Part shown: one piece after another, positions 8,390-15,577 of the stretch
Layout: each line of letters begins with the position of its first letter
Position numbering within the stretch: the first letter of the stretch is position 1
DNA from: Simkania negevensis
GTDB lineage: Bacteria > Chlamydiota > Chlamydiia > Chlamydiales > JAFITR01
NCBI GenBank assembly: GCA_017116025.1
Contig: JAFITR010000020.1
Coordinates: 1-15,652 of the forward strand
Length of the DNA: 15,652 bases
Reading direction: 5' to 3'
The notes under the pieces: generated by a model
Database searches by the model: none
The model's input: only the letters and a program-made list of their open reading frames with translations
What the model was told of the DNA's origin: nothing
Translations under genes and position numbers: made by a program

Positions 8390-8869
8390 TCATACCACAT
8401 CGGAGGGCTTGAAATAGTTAACGAACTCTGCTGCACCAAAATCGATAGCGCCTTCAAAATAGAGAACAATCGTTGAGCTTTTTTCCATCCTTCCGTCGAA
8501 ATAAGCTTCGCCAAGAAGGGCATCAGCAAGAGCAGGCAAAGAAGGAACATGACCGACTAAGAAAAGCGTTAAACCTTCTCCAAAAGCTTGAATGATCGAA
8601 GACAACTGTTCAACATCAGAATTTTCTGCTAAAGCGGTTTCTTCTATTGGCTCAACTTTGAAGGTCTCTTGAAGGAGTTCTGCCGTCTGCTTAGCTCGCA
8701 ACAATGGTGAGGTTAAAATCACATCGGGAACCAGATCATGCCCCTCAATGTAAGCAGACATACGCCGCTGGATTTTCACTCCTTCTTTTGTCAAAGGACG
8801 CAACGCATCGCCTCCACTACTTCCTTCAGCCGGCTGCGCATGCCTAATGAGAACAACTGTTACTGCCAT
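8390..8869 (-). CDS. sixA: SixA-like phosphohistidine phosphatase (histidine phosphatase superfamily)
   Basis: A 159-residue protein, almost the length of E. coli SixA (161). It has the catalytic RHA motif (Arg9, His10), the SPLLRAKQTA motif with Arg58, and VGHVPSL with His107. SixA removes phosphate from histidine phosphotransfer proteins (HPt domains, or NPr of the nitrogen PTS). No phosphorelay partner is encoded nearby, so the substrate is open. The start is firm: TAGGAG stands 7 nt upstream of ATG 8869. It is divergent from recC and separated from it by about 190 bp of regulatory-looking DNA. Other small histidine phosphatases share these motifs, but the short length and lack of insertions favour SixA. 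Confidence 0.88.
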   Translation of the reverse strand: MAVTVVLIRHAQPAEGSSGGDALRPLTKEGVKIQRRMSAYIEGHDLVPDVILTSPLLRAKQTAELLQETFKVEPIEETALAENSDVEQLSSIIQAFGEGLTLFLVGHVPSLPALADALLGEAYFDGRMEKSSTIVLYFEGAIDFGAAEFVNYFKPSDVV

Positions 8870-8922
8870 CTCTCTACTCCTATCGCACTCACAATTAATA
8901 GTATCTTTGCTATAACGAACCC

Positions 8923-8949
8923 TGTGATATGAAATCTATCAGATTCACA
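8923..8949. promoter_or_regulatory. Inverted repeat in the sixA-recC intergenic region
   Basis: TGTGA (8923-8927) and TCACA (8945-8949) frame an inner imperfect repeat (AATCT-ATC-AGATT). The sequence TGTGATAT...ATCTATCA is also found in the palindrome at 14193-14208, there without the central insertion. It could be a related operator or a small hairpin. No half-site spacing known to me fits it. Confidence 0.3.
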
Positions 8950-9013
8950 ACTGCAACATCACATTCCGTAATTACTCCGGTAGCACGACGAAGAAGGGGT
9001 ATCTGAGTAGTTG

Positions 9014-9048
9014 CGTTTTTGTTATAATTGCGTACTTCAACAAAAACG
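9014..9048. promoter_or_regulatory. Perfect 10-bp inverted repeat framing the recC -10 box (candidate operator)
   Basis: CGTTTTTGTT at 9014-9023 and AACAAAAACG at 9039-9048 are perfect reverse complements, 15 bp apart. The -10 hexamer and the expected transcription start lie between the arms, the classical position for a repressor site. The arms could also pair in DNA or in a transcript starting upstream. No matching regulator is in the window. Confidence 0.45.
9020..9028 (+). promoter_or_regulatory. Extended -10 promoter for the leader ORF and recC
   Basis: TGTTATAAT gives the TGn extension directly before a perfect TATAAT (9023-9028). No good -35 hexamer is seen 16-18 bp upstream, as is usual for extended -10 promoters. 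Transcription would start near 9035, about 27 nt before the leader ATG. Confidence 0.6.
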
Positions 9049-9061
9049 AGAGCAGAGGCTT

Positions 9062-9109
9062 ATGCCGAATATTGATACAGCCTCTTCCACACCAATAAAA
9101 ACTACATGA
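9062..9109 (+). CDS. 15-codon leader peptide coupled to recC
   Basis: The ORF encodes MPNIDTASSTPIKTT and ends in a TGA that overlaps the recC start codon as ATGA (9106-9109). AGAGG at 9054-9058 lies 3 nt before its ATG, a short but usable spacing. recC itself has no ribosome binding site in front of its ATG, and an in-frame stop (9073-9075) rules out a longer RecC, so ribosomes probably reach recC by finishing this leader. The peptide has no run of a single amino acid that would point to attenuation. The role is inferred from layout only. Confidence 0.55.
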   Translation: MPNIDTASSTPIKTT

Positions 9110-12100
9110 AATCTGCCGCCATCGTCAGCAACCGTGTTGAGCTATTGTACGAAGCACTGAAGAAAGCGCTCTTCTCTTCTTCAGGGGTCTTTACTAAACG
9201 CATTATCGCTGTGCCGAGCCTAGCCATGCGTGATTGGCTCAAGGCATCGTTAGCCGAAGACCCCGCTCTCGAAGTCTTTTTTGGCTGCGACATTGTTTTG
9301 CTTGACCGCGCTGTTGAATTATTAGGCCAAGAGGTAGACGAAGAGCGTAAGCGAGTAGCTGAGCCATTTGAGTTAACTCTAAAAATTCACGCGCTATTAA
9401 GCCAAATGGTTGACCAATACGATTCAATGGCTGTGGATGAGCAGGAGCGTTATACATCTTTAATCAACTATTTACATCACGCAGGCACAACATCGAATGA
9501 TCTGACCAACCTTTGTAGCCATTTGGCCGATCTTTTTTTACGTTACGGCCTGCATGGTAAAGAGATGGTCGAATTTTGGACAGGGGAAGAGGGCTGGCAA
9601 CAGAAACTATGGACATCTATTTTTGGTACAAATGGCCATTGGATACCACTCTACAAACAGCTAGCCCTCCTCACGATCTCTCCTCTTGCCAAAGAGACAC
9701 ACGTCCACCTTTTTGTCCTATCCGGCCTATCTAAAACGCACCAAGATTTTTTTGCGCACCTGGCAGATACTCTCCCCGTCTATTACTACGTGCTCTCTCC
9801 TTGCGGGATGTTTTGGGAAGACAGCCTAACGAAACCTGAAACCAAACGCCTCTTCAAATATTGGGACAAAAAGAAGGCCAAAGAATCGCAGCTCGACGAG
9901 CTCGAAGAATACTTGCGCGACCATAACGCCCTACTCGCCAATTTTGGCAGGCTAGGCAGGGAATACTTACTCTCTTTGGAAGAGACCTCCGCCCATATTT
10001 TCTCACACTACCTTTTGCCTAAAAGTATCGCCAACCTCAACGCCTATAGCGACCTTCTCCCTGCGACATTTGTACAAGTTGATACACAACACCCTCCGAC
10101 ATTACTACAAGCGGTACAAGCCGACATGCTTCTCTTTAGGAATCCTGCAACACCTGCCCCCATACTCTTTCCTGAGCAGGAAAATTCAATTGAACTCCAT
10201 ATAGCGCCATCCCTTCACCGCGAAGTAGAAATCCTTTACCACAACCTCACGTCGTGCATCATGCAAACGCACAACACCTCCTCACCGATAAAACCGCGCG
10301 ACATCATCGTCATGGCTCCAGATATTCATCTCTACCTGCCATACATATATACAATATTTAACCATCCGGAAAGCATCCTCGCCTTTCAAATTGCCGACCT
10401 TTCTCTCTTAACAAACAACTCTTTAGCCAAAGGCCTTCTACATCTTTTTACTTTAGCAAAAAGCCGTTGGGATGCGGTTACTCTGATCAATCTGTTCGAA
10501 CATCTTCCTTTCCAACAACGCCATCAACTCACTCCAGACGATGTACAGCAGATCCGAAGCTGGATACAAACAGCAGGTATTCGCTGGGGAATAGACTGCA
10601 CCCACCGTAACCAGCTTCTTGCTCAAGACGCCATTGTACACCAATTTGAGGAAGGGGAAGAGGGGGCGACATGGCAGCAGGGATTTCGTCGACTTGTCAA
10701 CGCATTTACCATCATGGATGAAGATGACGAACACTCTGCACTCCACGTCGAGATGTTACGCGGTGAGCTTCTTGGGAAATCGATACACCTCATCGAGTCT
10801 CTATATAACGACCTGAAGCCTCTGATTGATGGAACGCATCTATCTATCGCAAAATGGAGGGAATATCTCTCTTTACTTCTTAACACTTACTTTGCCCCGA
10901 AAGGTGACAGCGACGAATATCGCCTCCTTACCAAACAGATTGAAACACTACGCACAAACGATCTCTCCTTGAATGAGCAGGAATTTCCTTTCGACCTTAT
11001 CCGCTCTCATCTTGAGAAGAGCGTCAGCCATGAAATGCATTCAATCAAAGACAACAACATCCAAACCATACGCTTCTGCTCTATGCTCCCCATGCGCGCC
11101 ATTCCAGCCAAAGTCGTTTGCCTGTTAGGCATGCACCAAGGCGGTTTCCCTCGAAGAGACCAGAAAGATTCTCTCAACCTTATGCTGGTGCCCTCTCCCA
11201 AAAGTTCTTCATCTTTTGGCCGTGTCAAAGCCCCGGGGTTGGACGCTTCCCAAAATACAAAGGACTTTCGGAACAGGGCATCAGGGAACCCTTCTATTGG
11301 ATATTTACCTTCGCGAGCTGATTACGATCGTTACCTTTTTCTCGAAGCCCTCCTTTCTGCCAGGCAACACCTCATCATCAGCTACCCTAGAGAAGACAGC
11401 AACAAAGAAGAAACGCATCCCTCTCTTCTCGTTAGCGAATTAATGTCTTACCTCGATCAAGGGTACACTATCGCCGATCAACACCCTTCGCAGGCGTTAT
11501 CTGTTACTCATCCGACACAAGGCTACCACAAGAGTTACTTCGATCAAGCAGAACCTCGTCTTAAATGCTTCTTCAACACTTCCTATTCCGACGCCCTTTC
11601 TTATTATCAAACAGAAAAAAAGAAGCCGGCGCTATTTATCCCTAACATCGTTAAAAAGCCACCACCCCTCTCTGAGCAGACCGTAAAGAAGACGATTACT
11701 ATACACCTAGCAAAGCTACGGCAATCGATCCACTCTCCTCTACAAACCTACTTTAATGAAACGCTCTCTATCTATCTAAACGACAAACATCGCCAGCTAA
11801 TCGAATCAGAAGAAGACTTCTTCCTTTCTCCCCTCATGCGATACAAACTGCAAAAGAAAGCTCTCAAACAACGGCTCGAAGAGGTCATCAACAAAAGCGA
11901 CCAAGATAGCCTGCTTCCTTTAGGACCATTCAAGAAGGCCGCCATTAACGAACTAACCAACAGCTATCAACAAATACAACGCACGTTAAATGAAGCCAAT
12001 ATTTCAGAGAATGATCTCTTCACCATCGAATTTCGAGAAGGGCAAAAAACAGCAACACAAGAAACAGACAAGGCGTGGCTGCTTCCTCCTATCTCACTGA

Positions 12101-12597
12101 ACCTTCAAGGTACCCCTATCGATATCGTCGGGAAAATCAACGACCTCTCTCCTCAAGGTATGATATCAATCTCAAAACATGGTCCAACTCAAACCCTTAA
12201 ATCCTGGCCCCTTCTCCTTGCTCTCGCAGAAGCCTCCCAATATATCGATATTCCGTCACAACTCCACTTCCTTCCTGATAACAAAAAGATCATACACCCC
12301 CCTTCTACAGAGAGGAAAGTGCTTTGGCAGGGGCTCATCGAATATTACCTTCTCTCCGCTAAACAACCCTGCCCTATCCTTCCCGATTGGATCAACCTCA
12401 TTGTCCAAGGGGATGACGATGCCCTAGCACGAAAAATAAGACAAACACTCCTCTCCCAACAATGGCAGGACAACATCGACGAATACCTCCATTGGGTCCT
12501 CAATAATAAGCCTCCTCCAGCCAAGCTCATCATCGAACAGTGGCAACAAACACTGGCCAACGCATTCTCTAACGCACTGGCACTCCAAATCAATTAG
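9106..12597 (+). CDS. recC: RecC subunit of exodeoxyribonuclease V
   Basis: A 1163-residue protein, close to E. coli RecC (1122). RecC is the subunit of RecBCD that splits the duplex and scans for Chi during double-strand break repair; its own helicase and nuclease folds are inactive. Recognisable pieces: the N-terminal VPSLAMRDWLKASLAE stretch, MRAIPAKVVCLLGMHQGGFPRR (from about 663), and the SRADYDRYLFLEALLSARQ block (736-754), all standard RecC landmarks. The C-terminal ~300 residues are more divergent. recB and recD are not adjacent, so the complex must be completed from elsewhere in the genome. Expression seems coupled to the leader ORF, and the gene ends within a hairpin whose left arm is its last four sense codons. 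Confidence 0.93.
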   Translation: MKSAAIVSNRVELLYEALKKALFSSSGVFTKRIIAVPSLAMRDWLKASLAEDPALEVFFGCDIVLLDRAVELLGQEVDEERKRVAEPFELTLKIHALLSQMVDQYDSMAVDEQERYTSLINYLHHAGTTSNDLTNLCSHLADLFLRYGLHGKEMVEFWTGEEGWQQKLWTSIFGTNGHWIPLYKQLALLTISPLAKETHVHLFVLSGLSKTHQDFFAHLADTLPVYYYVLSPCGMFWEDSLTKPETKRLFKYWDKKKAKESQLDELEEYLRDHNALLANFGRLGREYLLSLEETSAHIFSHYLLPKSIANLNAYSDLLPATFVQVDTQHPPTLLQAVQADMLLFRNPATPAPILFPEQENSIELHIAPSLHREVEILYHNLTSCIMQTHNTSSPIKPRDIIVMAPDIHLYLPYIYTIFNHPESILAFQIADLSLLTNNSLAKGLLHLFTLAKSRWDAVTLINLFEHLPFQQRHQLTPDDVQQIRSWIQTAGIRWGIDCTHRNQLLAQDAIVHQFEEGEEGATWQQGFRRLVNAFTIMDEDDEHSALHVEMLRGELLGKSIHLIESLYNDLKPLIDGTHLSIAKWREYLSLLLNTYFAPKGDSDEYRLLTKQIETLRTNDLSLNEQEFPFDLIRSHLEKSVSHEMHSIKDNNIQTIRFCSMLPMRAIPAKVVCLLGMHQGGFPRRDQKDSLNLMLVPSPKSSSSFGRVKAPGLDASQNTKDFRNRASGNPSIGYLPSRADYDRYLFLEALLSARQHLIISYPREDSNKEETHPSLLVSELMSYLDQGYTIADQHPSQALSVTHPTQGYHKSYFDQAEPRLKCFFNTSYSDALSYYQTEKKKPALFIPNIVKKPPPLSEQTVKKTITIHLAKLRQSIHSPLQTYFNETLSIYLNDKHRQLIESEEDFFLSPLMRYKLQKKALKQRLEEVINKSDQDSLLPLGPFKKAAINELTNSYQQIQRTLNEANISENDLFTIEFREGQKTATQETDKAWLLPPISLNLQGTPIDIVGKINDLSPQGMISISKHGPTQTLKSWPLLLALAEASQYIDIPSQLHFLPDNKKIIHPPSTERKVLWQGLIEYYLLSAKQPCPILPDWINLIVQGDDDALARKIRQTLLSQQWQDNIDEYLHWVLNNKPPPAKLIIEQWQQTLANAFSNALALQIN

Positions 12598-12617
12598 ATT
12601 GTCAGATTGATTTGGAG
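12583..12617. terminator. Perfect 12-bp hairpin between convergent recC and EEP genes
   Basis: CTCCAAATCAAT (12583-12594) and ATTGATTTGGAG (12606-12617) pair perfectly around an 11-nt loop that contains the recC stop codon. The left arm is the last four sense codons of recC. The right arm ends 8 nt from the stop of the convergent EEP gene. No T run follows on either strand, so it is a bidirectional terminator or mRNA 3'-end stabiliser of non-canonical type. Confidence 0.6.
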
Positions 12618-12624
12618 TAGTCGA

Positions 12625-14070
12625 TTAGCTGATCTTGAGGATGCCATCAATAGGGAGATGGTCAGAAGGAGCGCTTTGCGTTCCCGGCAATACCTTCACC
12701 CGACGAATTTCTGCTCGGTCGTCTTTAGCCGTACCTGCACCACCCTTTCTTCGTAAAATGAAATCAAAGCGAGCGGTGCAAGCATGCTGGAACGACGCCC
12801 ACTGCTCTGTACCCCAATTGTGAGGCCTTGGAACATCTTTGATCTTCTTCTTACCAACATATCGGATGAAATCACCAATGTACTGTTCTGCTAACCTTAG
12901 AGCGGCTCCTATCTCAGCAAAAGGCCCAATACACCAGCTGCCAGTAGGCTCTACAAGTTTTTCCGACAAGCCGTCTGGAGCATCCTTTTCTGTAAATTGC
13001 GCCTCCCCCGACGTCCTCTCTCCAACATCATTGTGGTCATTCAAAAAAACGTCTGTAAATTCTTCTCCCATCAAATCCAACATCTTGTCGTCAGTATGAT
13101 CTTCATCGCCCCAAGCCGTAATCTTGGATGCATTCAAATCACCCAAAAGAAATTGCACATCAGAAGAATTCTCCTTCTGATCTTCTTCTATCCAGCCGAT
13201 AATCTGCTCCATCTGCTCCTTGCGAATCTTCGCTCGCAAATCACCCAACAACGCCTGTAGGTGCGTGCCATACACATCAATCTTCTTCCCCCCTTTCTCA
13301 ATGCGGATCTTTAGCAATCCCCTTGTCGTTAATCTTTCCGGTCCCAATAGATTGCCAAAGGGACGGAAAGAAAACTCTTCAATAGGATGTTGACTCGCTA
13401 TCACACCGCCATTGTTCAGCCCAAGAACATGAGGAGCAATATTGTGAATGACATAAGGATACTTCTCTTTCAAGCCATCGCACAATATACGGGTAGCGTC
13501 AATGTGGAAGGCCTCCTGAAAAAAAATCACCTCGGGCAGGTTAGGGTCGCTCTCTATCCAGTCACTCAACTCTTTCGCACGCACCTTCACATCCCGCAAA
13601 TCACTCAGGGCACTGAAACACTCATACCCCATACCTACGTTATACGTCCTCACATGCAACGTATCCTCCGCAACACCCTGTAGACCTGATGCCTTCGGAT
13701 TATGAATAAACGAGACATTGGGACGACGCGAATGCGCATACAAATAAAATGGTAAGGCAAACGGTAAAAGCGCCAAGCCAATAGGGAATAGAATCAAAGC
13801 AGCAAAAAGAGCCACAACTCTCTTTGCCAACCCATATAAAATATGGCTCTTGTTCTCGCCAGCAAGAGGCTCCACCAAACGAGCAATCCAGCGAAGTGTT
13901 GCCATCCAAGGCTGCAAAAGACAATTTGCTATCTTGTTAACTCGCTGAGCTAAAACATCTTGAGAAGAGTGCGTCTGGTACGATGAGGCCGAGTGAGCTA
14001 AAAGAGAACTTTTGTCCACGACAATTGGATCATATAAACAAAAACTTGCTCGTTCTATTGGAGAGGCCAT
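12625..14070 (-). CDS. Sphingomyelinase C-like EEP-family hydrolase with N-terminal membrane hairpin
   Basis: A 481-residue protein of the DNase I-like endonuclease/exonuclease/phosphatase fold. All catalytic positions of bacterial sphingomyelinase C are visible: TYNVG (Asn144), FFQEAF (Glu186), NNGGVIASQHPI (219-230), GTHLQA (His270), GDLNASKI (Asp311, Asn313), RFDFIL (Asp436) and SDHLPI (Asp470, His471). The fit to SMase C in GTHLQA, the following R..QM..I..W helix and GD.N..KI is closer than to ExoIII or APE. Ahead of the enzyme domain is an amphipathic N-terminus and a bilobed hydrophobic stretch at about 84-113 broken by prolines, like the hairpin of chlamydial inclusion-membrane proteins. 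There is no cleavable signal peptide. I infer a membrane-anchored phosphodiesterase or phosphatase, possibly a secreted effector acting on sphingomyelin or inositol lipids. An insertion at about 325-430 between the GDLN and FDFI motifs is of unknown role. Confidence 0.8.
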   Translation of the reverse strand: MASPIERASFCLYDPIVVDKSSLLAHSASSYQTHSSQDVLAQRVNKIANCLLQPWMATLRWIARLVEPLAGENKSHILYGLAKRVVALFAALILFPIGLALLPFALPFYLYAHSRRPNVSFIHNPKASGLQGVAEDTLHVRTYNVGMGYECFSALSDLRDVKVRAKELSDWIESDPNLPEVIFFQEAFHIDATRILCDGLKEKYPYVIHNIAPHVLGLNNGGVIASQHPIEEFSFRPFGNLLGPERLTTRGLLKIRIEKGGKKIDVYGTHLQALLGDLRAKIRKEQMEQIIGWIEEDQKENSSDVQFLLGDLNASKITAWGDEDHTDDKMLDLMGEEFTDVFLNDHNDVGERTSGEAQFTEKDAPDGLSEKLVEPTGSWCIGPFAEIGAALRLAEQYIGDFIRYVGKKKIKDVPRPHNWGTEQWASFQHACTARFDFILRRKGGAGTAKDDRAEIRRVKVLPGTQSAPSDHLPIDGILKIS

Positions 14071-14102
14071 TCTTCACTTTCTCTTTCGAAATTAAAAATA
14101 AC

Positions 14103-14131
14103 ATTATATCAAATAGTGCTATACTTTACAA
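14103..14131 (-). promoter_or_regulatory. Strong promoter for the EEP gene
   Basis: On the minus strand TTGTAA (14131-14126), a 17-bp spacer and a perfect TATAAT (14108-14103) preceded by TGA, which gives an extended -10. The start of transcription would be near 14096, 26 nt before the ATG at 14070. The ribosome binding site is weak (GAAAGTGAAGA). Confidence 0.65.
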
Positions 14132-14192
14132 TTTCAAAAAAATATTGCATAAACAACAGTCATTCCTGCTGAAGCAACCTTTTGACCATCAA

Positions 14193-14208
14193 TGTGATAT
14201 CTATCACA
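14193..14208. promoter_or_regulatory. CRP/FNR-family-like palindrome
   Basis: TGTGA-TATCTA-TCACA matches the core consensus of a CRP site (TGTGA-N6-TCACA) without mismatch. Its centre is about 104 bp upstream of the predicted start of the EEP transcript and about 195 bp upstream of that of the rightward gene. A CRP-type regulator is not shown in the window, so the binding protein is unknown. Confidence 0.45.
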
Positions 14209-14266
14209 AAGAGCAGACATAAAAGAGATTTTTCATGACTATTTCAAGAAAAATGAGGTCCAAATA

Positions 14267-14330
14267 GGCGTTGTTGCGCAATTGAAACCACTGAGCCACA
14301 GAGATCACTGGTGAATTGTGCAACAAAGCC
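14267..14330. mobile_element. 64-bp IS-end-like palindrome (MITE or IS remnant)
   Basis: The 17-nt arms GGCGTTGTTGCGCAATT (14267-14283) and AATTGTGCAACAAAGCC (14314-14330) pair at 15 of 17 positions. An inner pair, ACCACTGA (14287-14294) and TCACTGGT (14305-14312), pairs at seven of eight. The outer sequence GGCTTTGTTGCACAATT resembles terminal repeats of IS5-group elements such as IS903 (GGCTTTGTTG...). No transposase or clear target duplication is present, so this would be a miniature non-autonomous element or a collapsed pair of IS ends. Family assignment is from memory and uncertain. Confidence 0.5.
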
Positions 14331-14360
14331 CTCGATCGCAAACTCTCTCGTTGAAAAATA

Positions 14361-14389
14361 TTGCCAAAATATAAAGATTTTGTTATCTT
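14361..14389 (+). promoter_or_regulatory. Promoter for the rightward inclusion-membrane-like gene
   Basis: TTGCCA (14361-14366), a 17-bp spacer and TATCTT (14384-14389) preceded by TGT, giving an extended -10. Transcription would start near 14396, about 60 nt before the ATG at 14458. It begins about 30 bp downstream of the IS-like palindrome. Confidence 0.5.
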
Positions 14390-14457
14390 ATGGTTAAATA
14401 TCAGATAGTCCAACGAGGGGGAATGTTTGAGTAGTTACACGAGGTGTTAAATATTTT

Positions 14458-15480
14458 ATGAACGACATAGTACCAATTTCCTACCTTTCTCACATGCACG
14501 ACTATACTGTTACGGTCGATGCAAAAGACGACGACCGTCCGGCAACACTGGGCAAGAAGATTGCAACATATACAGGCTGGTCACTGACTCCTACGCAGAA
14601 AGAGCGTCTACAGAAGATTACTTATGCTGCGATATCTGCTTTAGTCATGATAGCCAGTGTTTTTGCTCTGCTTGCCTATCACCATCCGCTGATTATTCTT
14701 GCTGCTGGAGCGGGGATTATTTTTGGTGCCTACTTTCTTTATCAAAACGTATATCAAGCGTACAAGCCCTGGGACATTGATTCTGAGAGCACAAGGAAGA
14801 AGATACACCACCGCTTTAGTCAATTGGACAACGATCTGATCAAATGTATAGGCGAAGCACGTAAACTTCCAACGATTAACCGCAACGATATTACTCACAT
14901 CACATTTTCTGATATTGTCGACTACGATCTTTTTCAAAGGATGGGCCCTGATAACGATGAGCGTAAGGATTTGTACGCTCGAGCAAGACGTTTGCATGAT
15001 ATTCACCAAAAAGTTGAAGGTGAGCATGCAGAGATGGTGTCAAGGGTCGAAGAGCAATACAATGAGAACATCGCAGCTTCGGTCAAAAAACGCGACGACA
15101 GTCTCGATCCTTTAATCAGAGCAGAACAAACCCTTCTTACCAAGAGAGGGCAAAACCAGCGCGACGCACAGAGTCGCGAACGCACGCGCGAACACCGCGA
15201 GAGGAACAGGATTAGCGAGGGGAAGCAACGCGACGGCTTTGACACTGCCCATGATATTTGGGACACGCTCAGTGTTGCAAGCTCCACGTGGGACACTATG
15301 ACAATCGAACAGAAGTTAAGCGAGATAAAGAGCAAGCAACAAGCTTTTCACGAAGTCTTTGAAAGAGAGATCATTCCCGCACAACATACTAGAGATAATG
15401 AAAGAGAGGCAGCAGAGCTTGAATTTGCCCGCGTCAAAGAGCACATACAGGATCTATGGAAGAAAGCCATAAGCGCTTAA
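14458..15480 (+). CDS. Putative inclusion-membrane-type protein with bilobed hydrophobic domain and coiled coil
   Basis: A 340-residue protein I do not recognise as a named family. It has a polar N-terminus of about 53 residues with no cleavable signal, two adjacent membrane segments (about 54-73 and 77-95) separated only by a HHP turn, and a long soluble C-terminal part that is highly charged and largely helical. The stretch at about 225-265 is very rich in Arg, Glu and Gln, and heptad-like helices follow to the end. A tight two-helix hairpin followed by a cytosolic coiled coil is the hallmark of chlamydial Inc proteins, which are secreted by the type III system into the inclusion membrane. 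GAGG lies 13 nt before the ATG, a poor spacing, so initiation may be weak. It is divergent from the EEP gene, which carries a similar hairpin. Confidence 0.65.
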   Translation: MNDIVPISYLSHMHDYTVTVDAKDDDRPATLGKKIATYTGWSLTPTQKERLQKITYAAISALVMIASVFALLAYHHPLIILAAGAGIIFGAYFLYQNVYQAYKPWDIDSESTRKKIHHRFSQLDNDLIKCIGEARKLPTINRNDITHITFSDIVDYDLFQRMGPDNDERKDLYARARRLHDIHQKVEGEHAEMVSRVEEQYNENIAASVKKRDDSLDPLIRAEQTLLTKRGQNQRDAQSRERTREHRERNRISEGKQRDGFDTAHDIWDTLSVASSTWDTMTIEQKLSEIKSKQQAFHEVFEREIIPAQHTRDNEREAAELEFARVKEHIQDLWKKAISA

Positions 15481-15548
15481 AAACCACTACACCATGAATG
15501 CCCGGAAAGATCCCGAAGACCGTTCGGCAAAAGCGAACCAAAAGCCCT

Positions 15549-15577
15549 CTCGAGTTTGGTAGTTTTGTCAAAAAAAA
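15549..15577 (-). repeat. Right copy of the 29-bp inverted repeat
   Basis: CTCGAGTTTGGTAGTTTTGTC followed by eight A is the reverse complement of 23-51 with one mismatch. The adjacent TGTTTTGTTTTGCCCC (15578-15593) corresponds to the GGGGC-A-run block at 61-74. The rest of the 172 nt after the last gene holds several short GC-rich inverted repeats (for example CCGAA/TTCGG at about 15513-15527, GCCC/GGGC at about 15616-15626, CCCGAG/CTCGGG at 15591-15596 and about 15640-15645) but no open frame that I can support. Confidence 0.75.

Noticed and set aside
14071..14457. tRNA or small structured RNA gene in the 387-bp gap
   Set aside because: No cloverleaf or T-arm consensus; the pairing present is explained by the IS-like palindrome and the CRP-like site.
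14641..15027. 128-codon open frame on the minus strand
   Set aside because: Complement of the Inc-like gene, whose promoter, topology and full-length frame are better supported.
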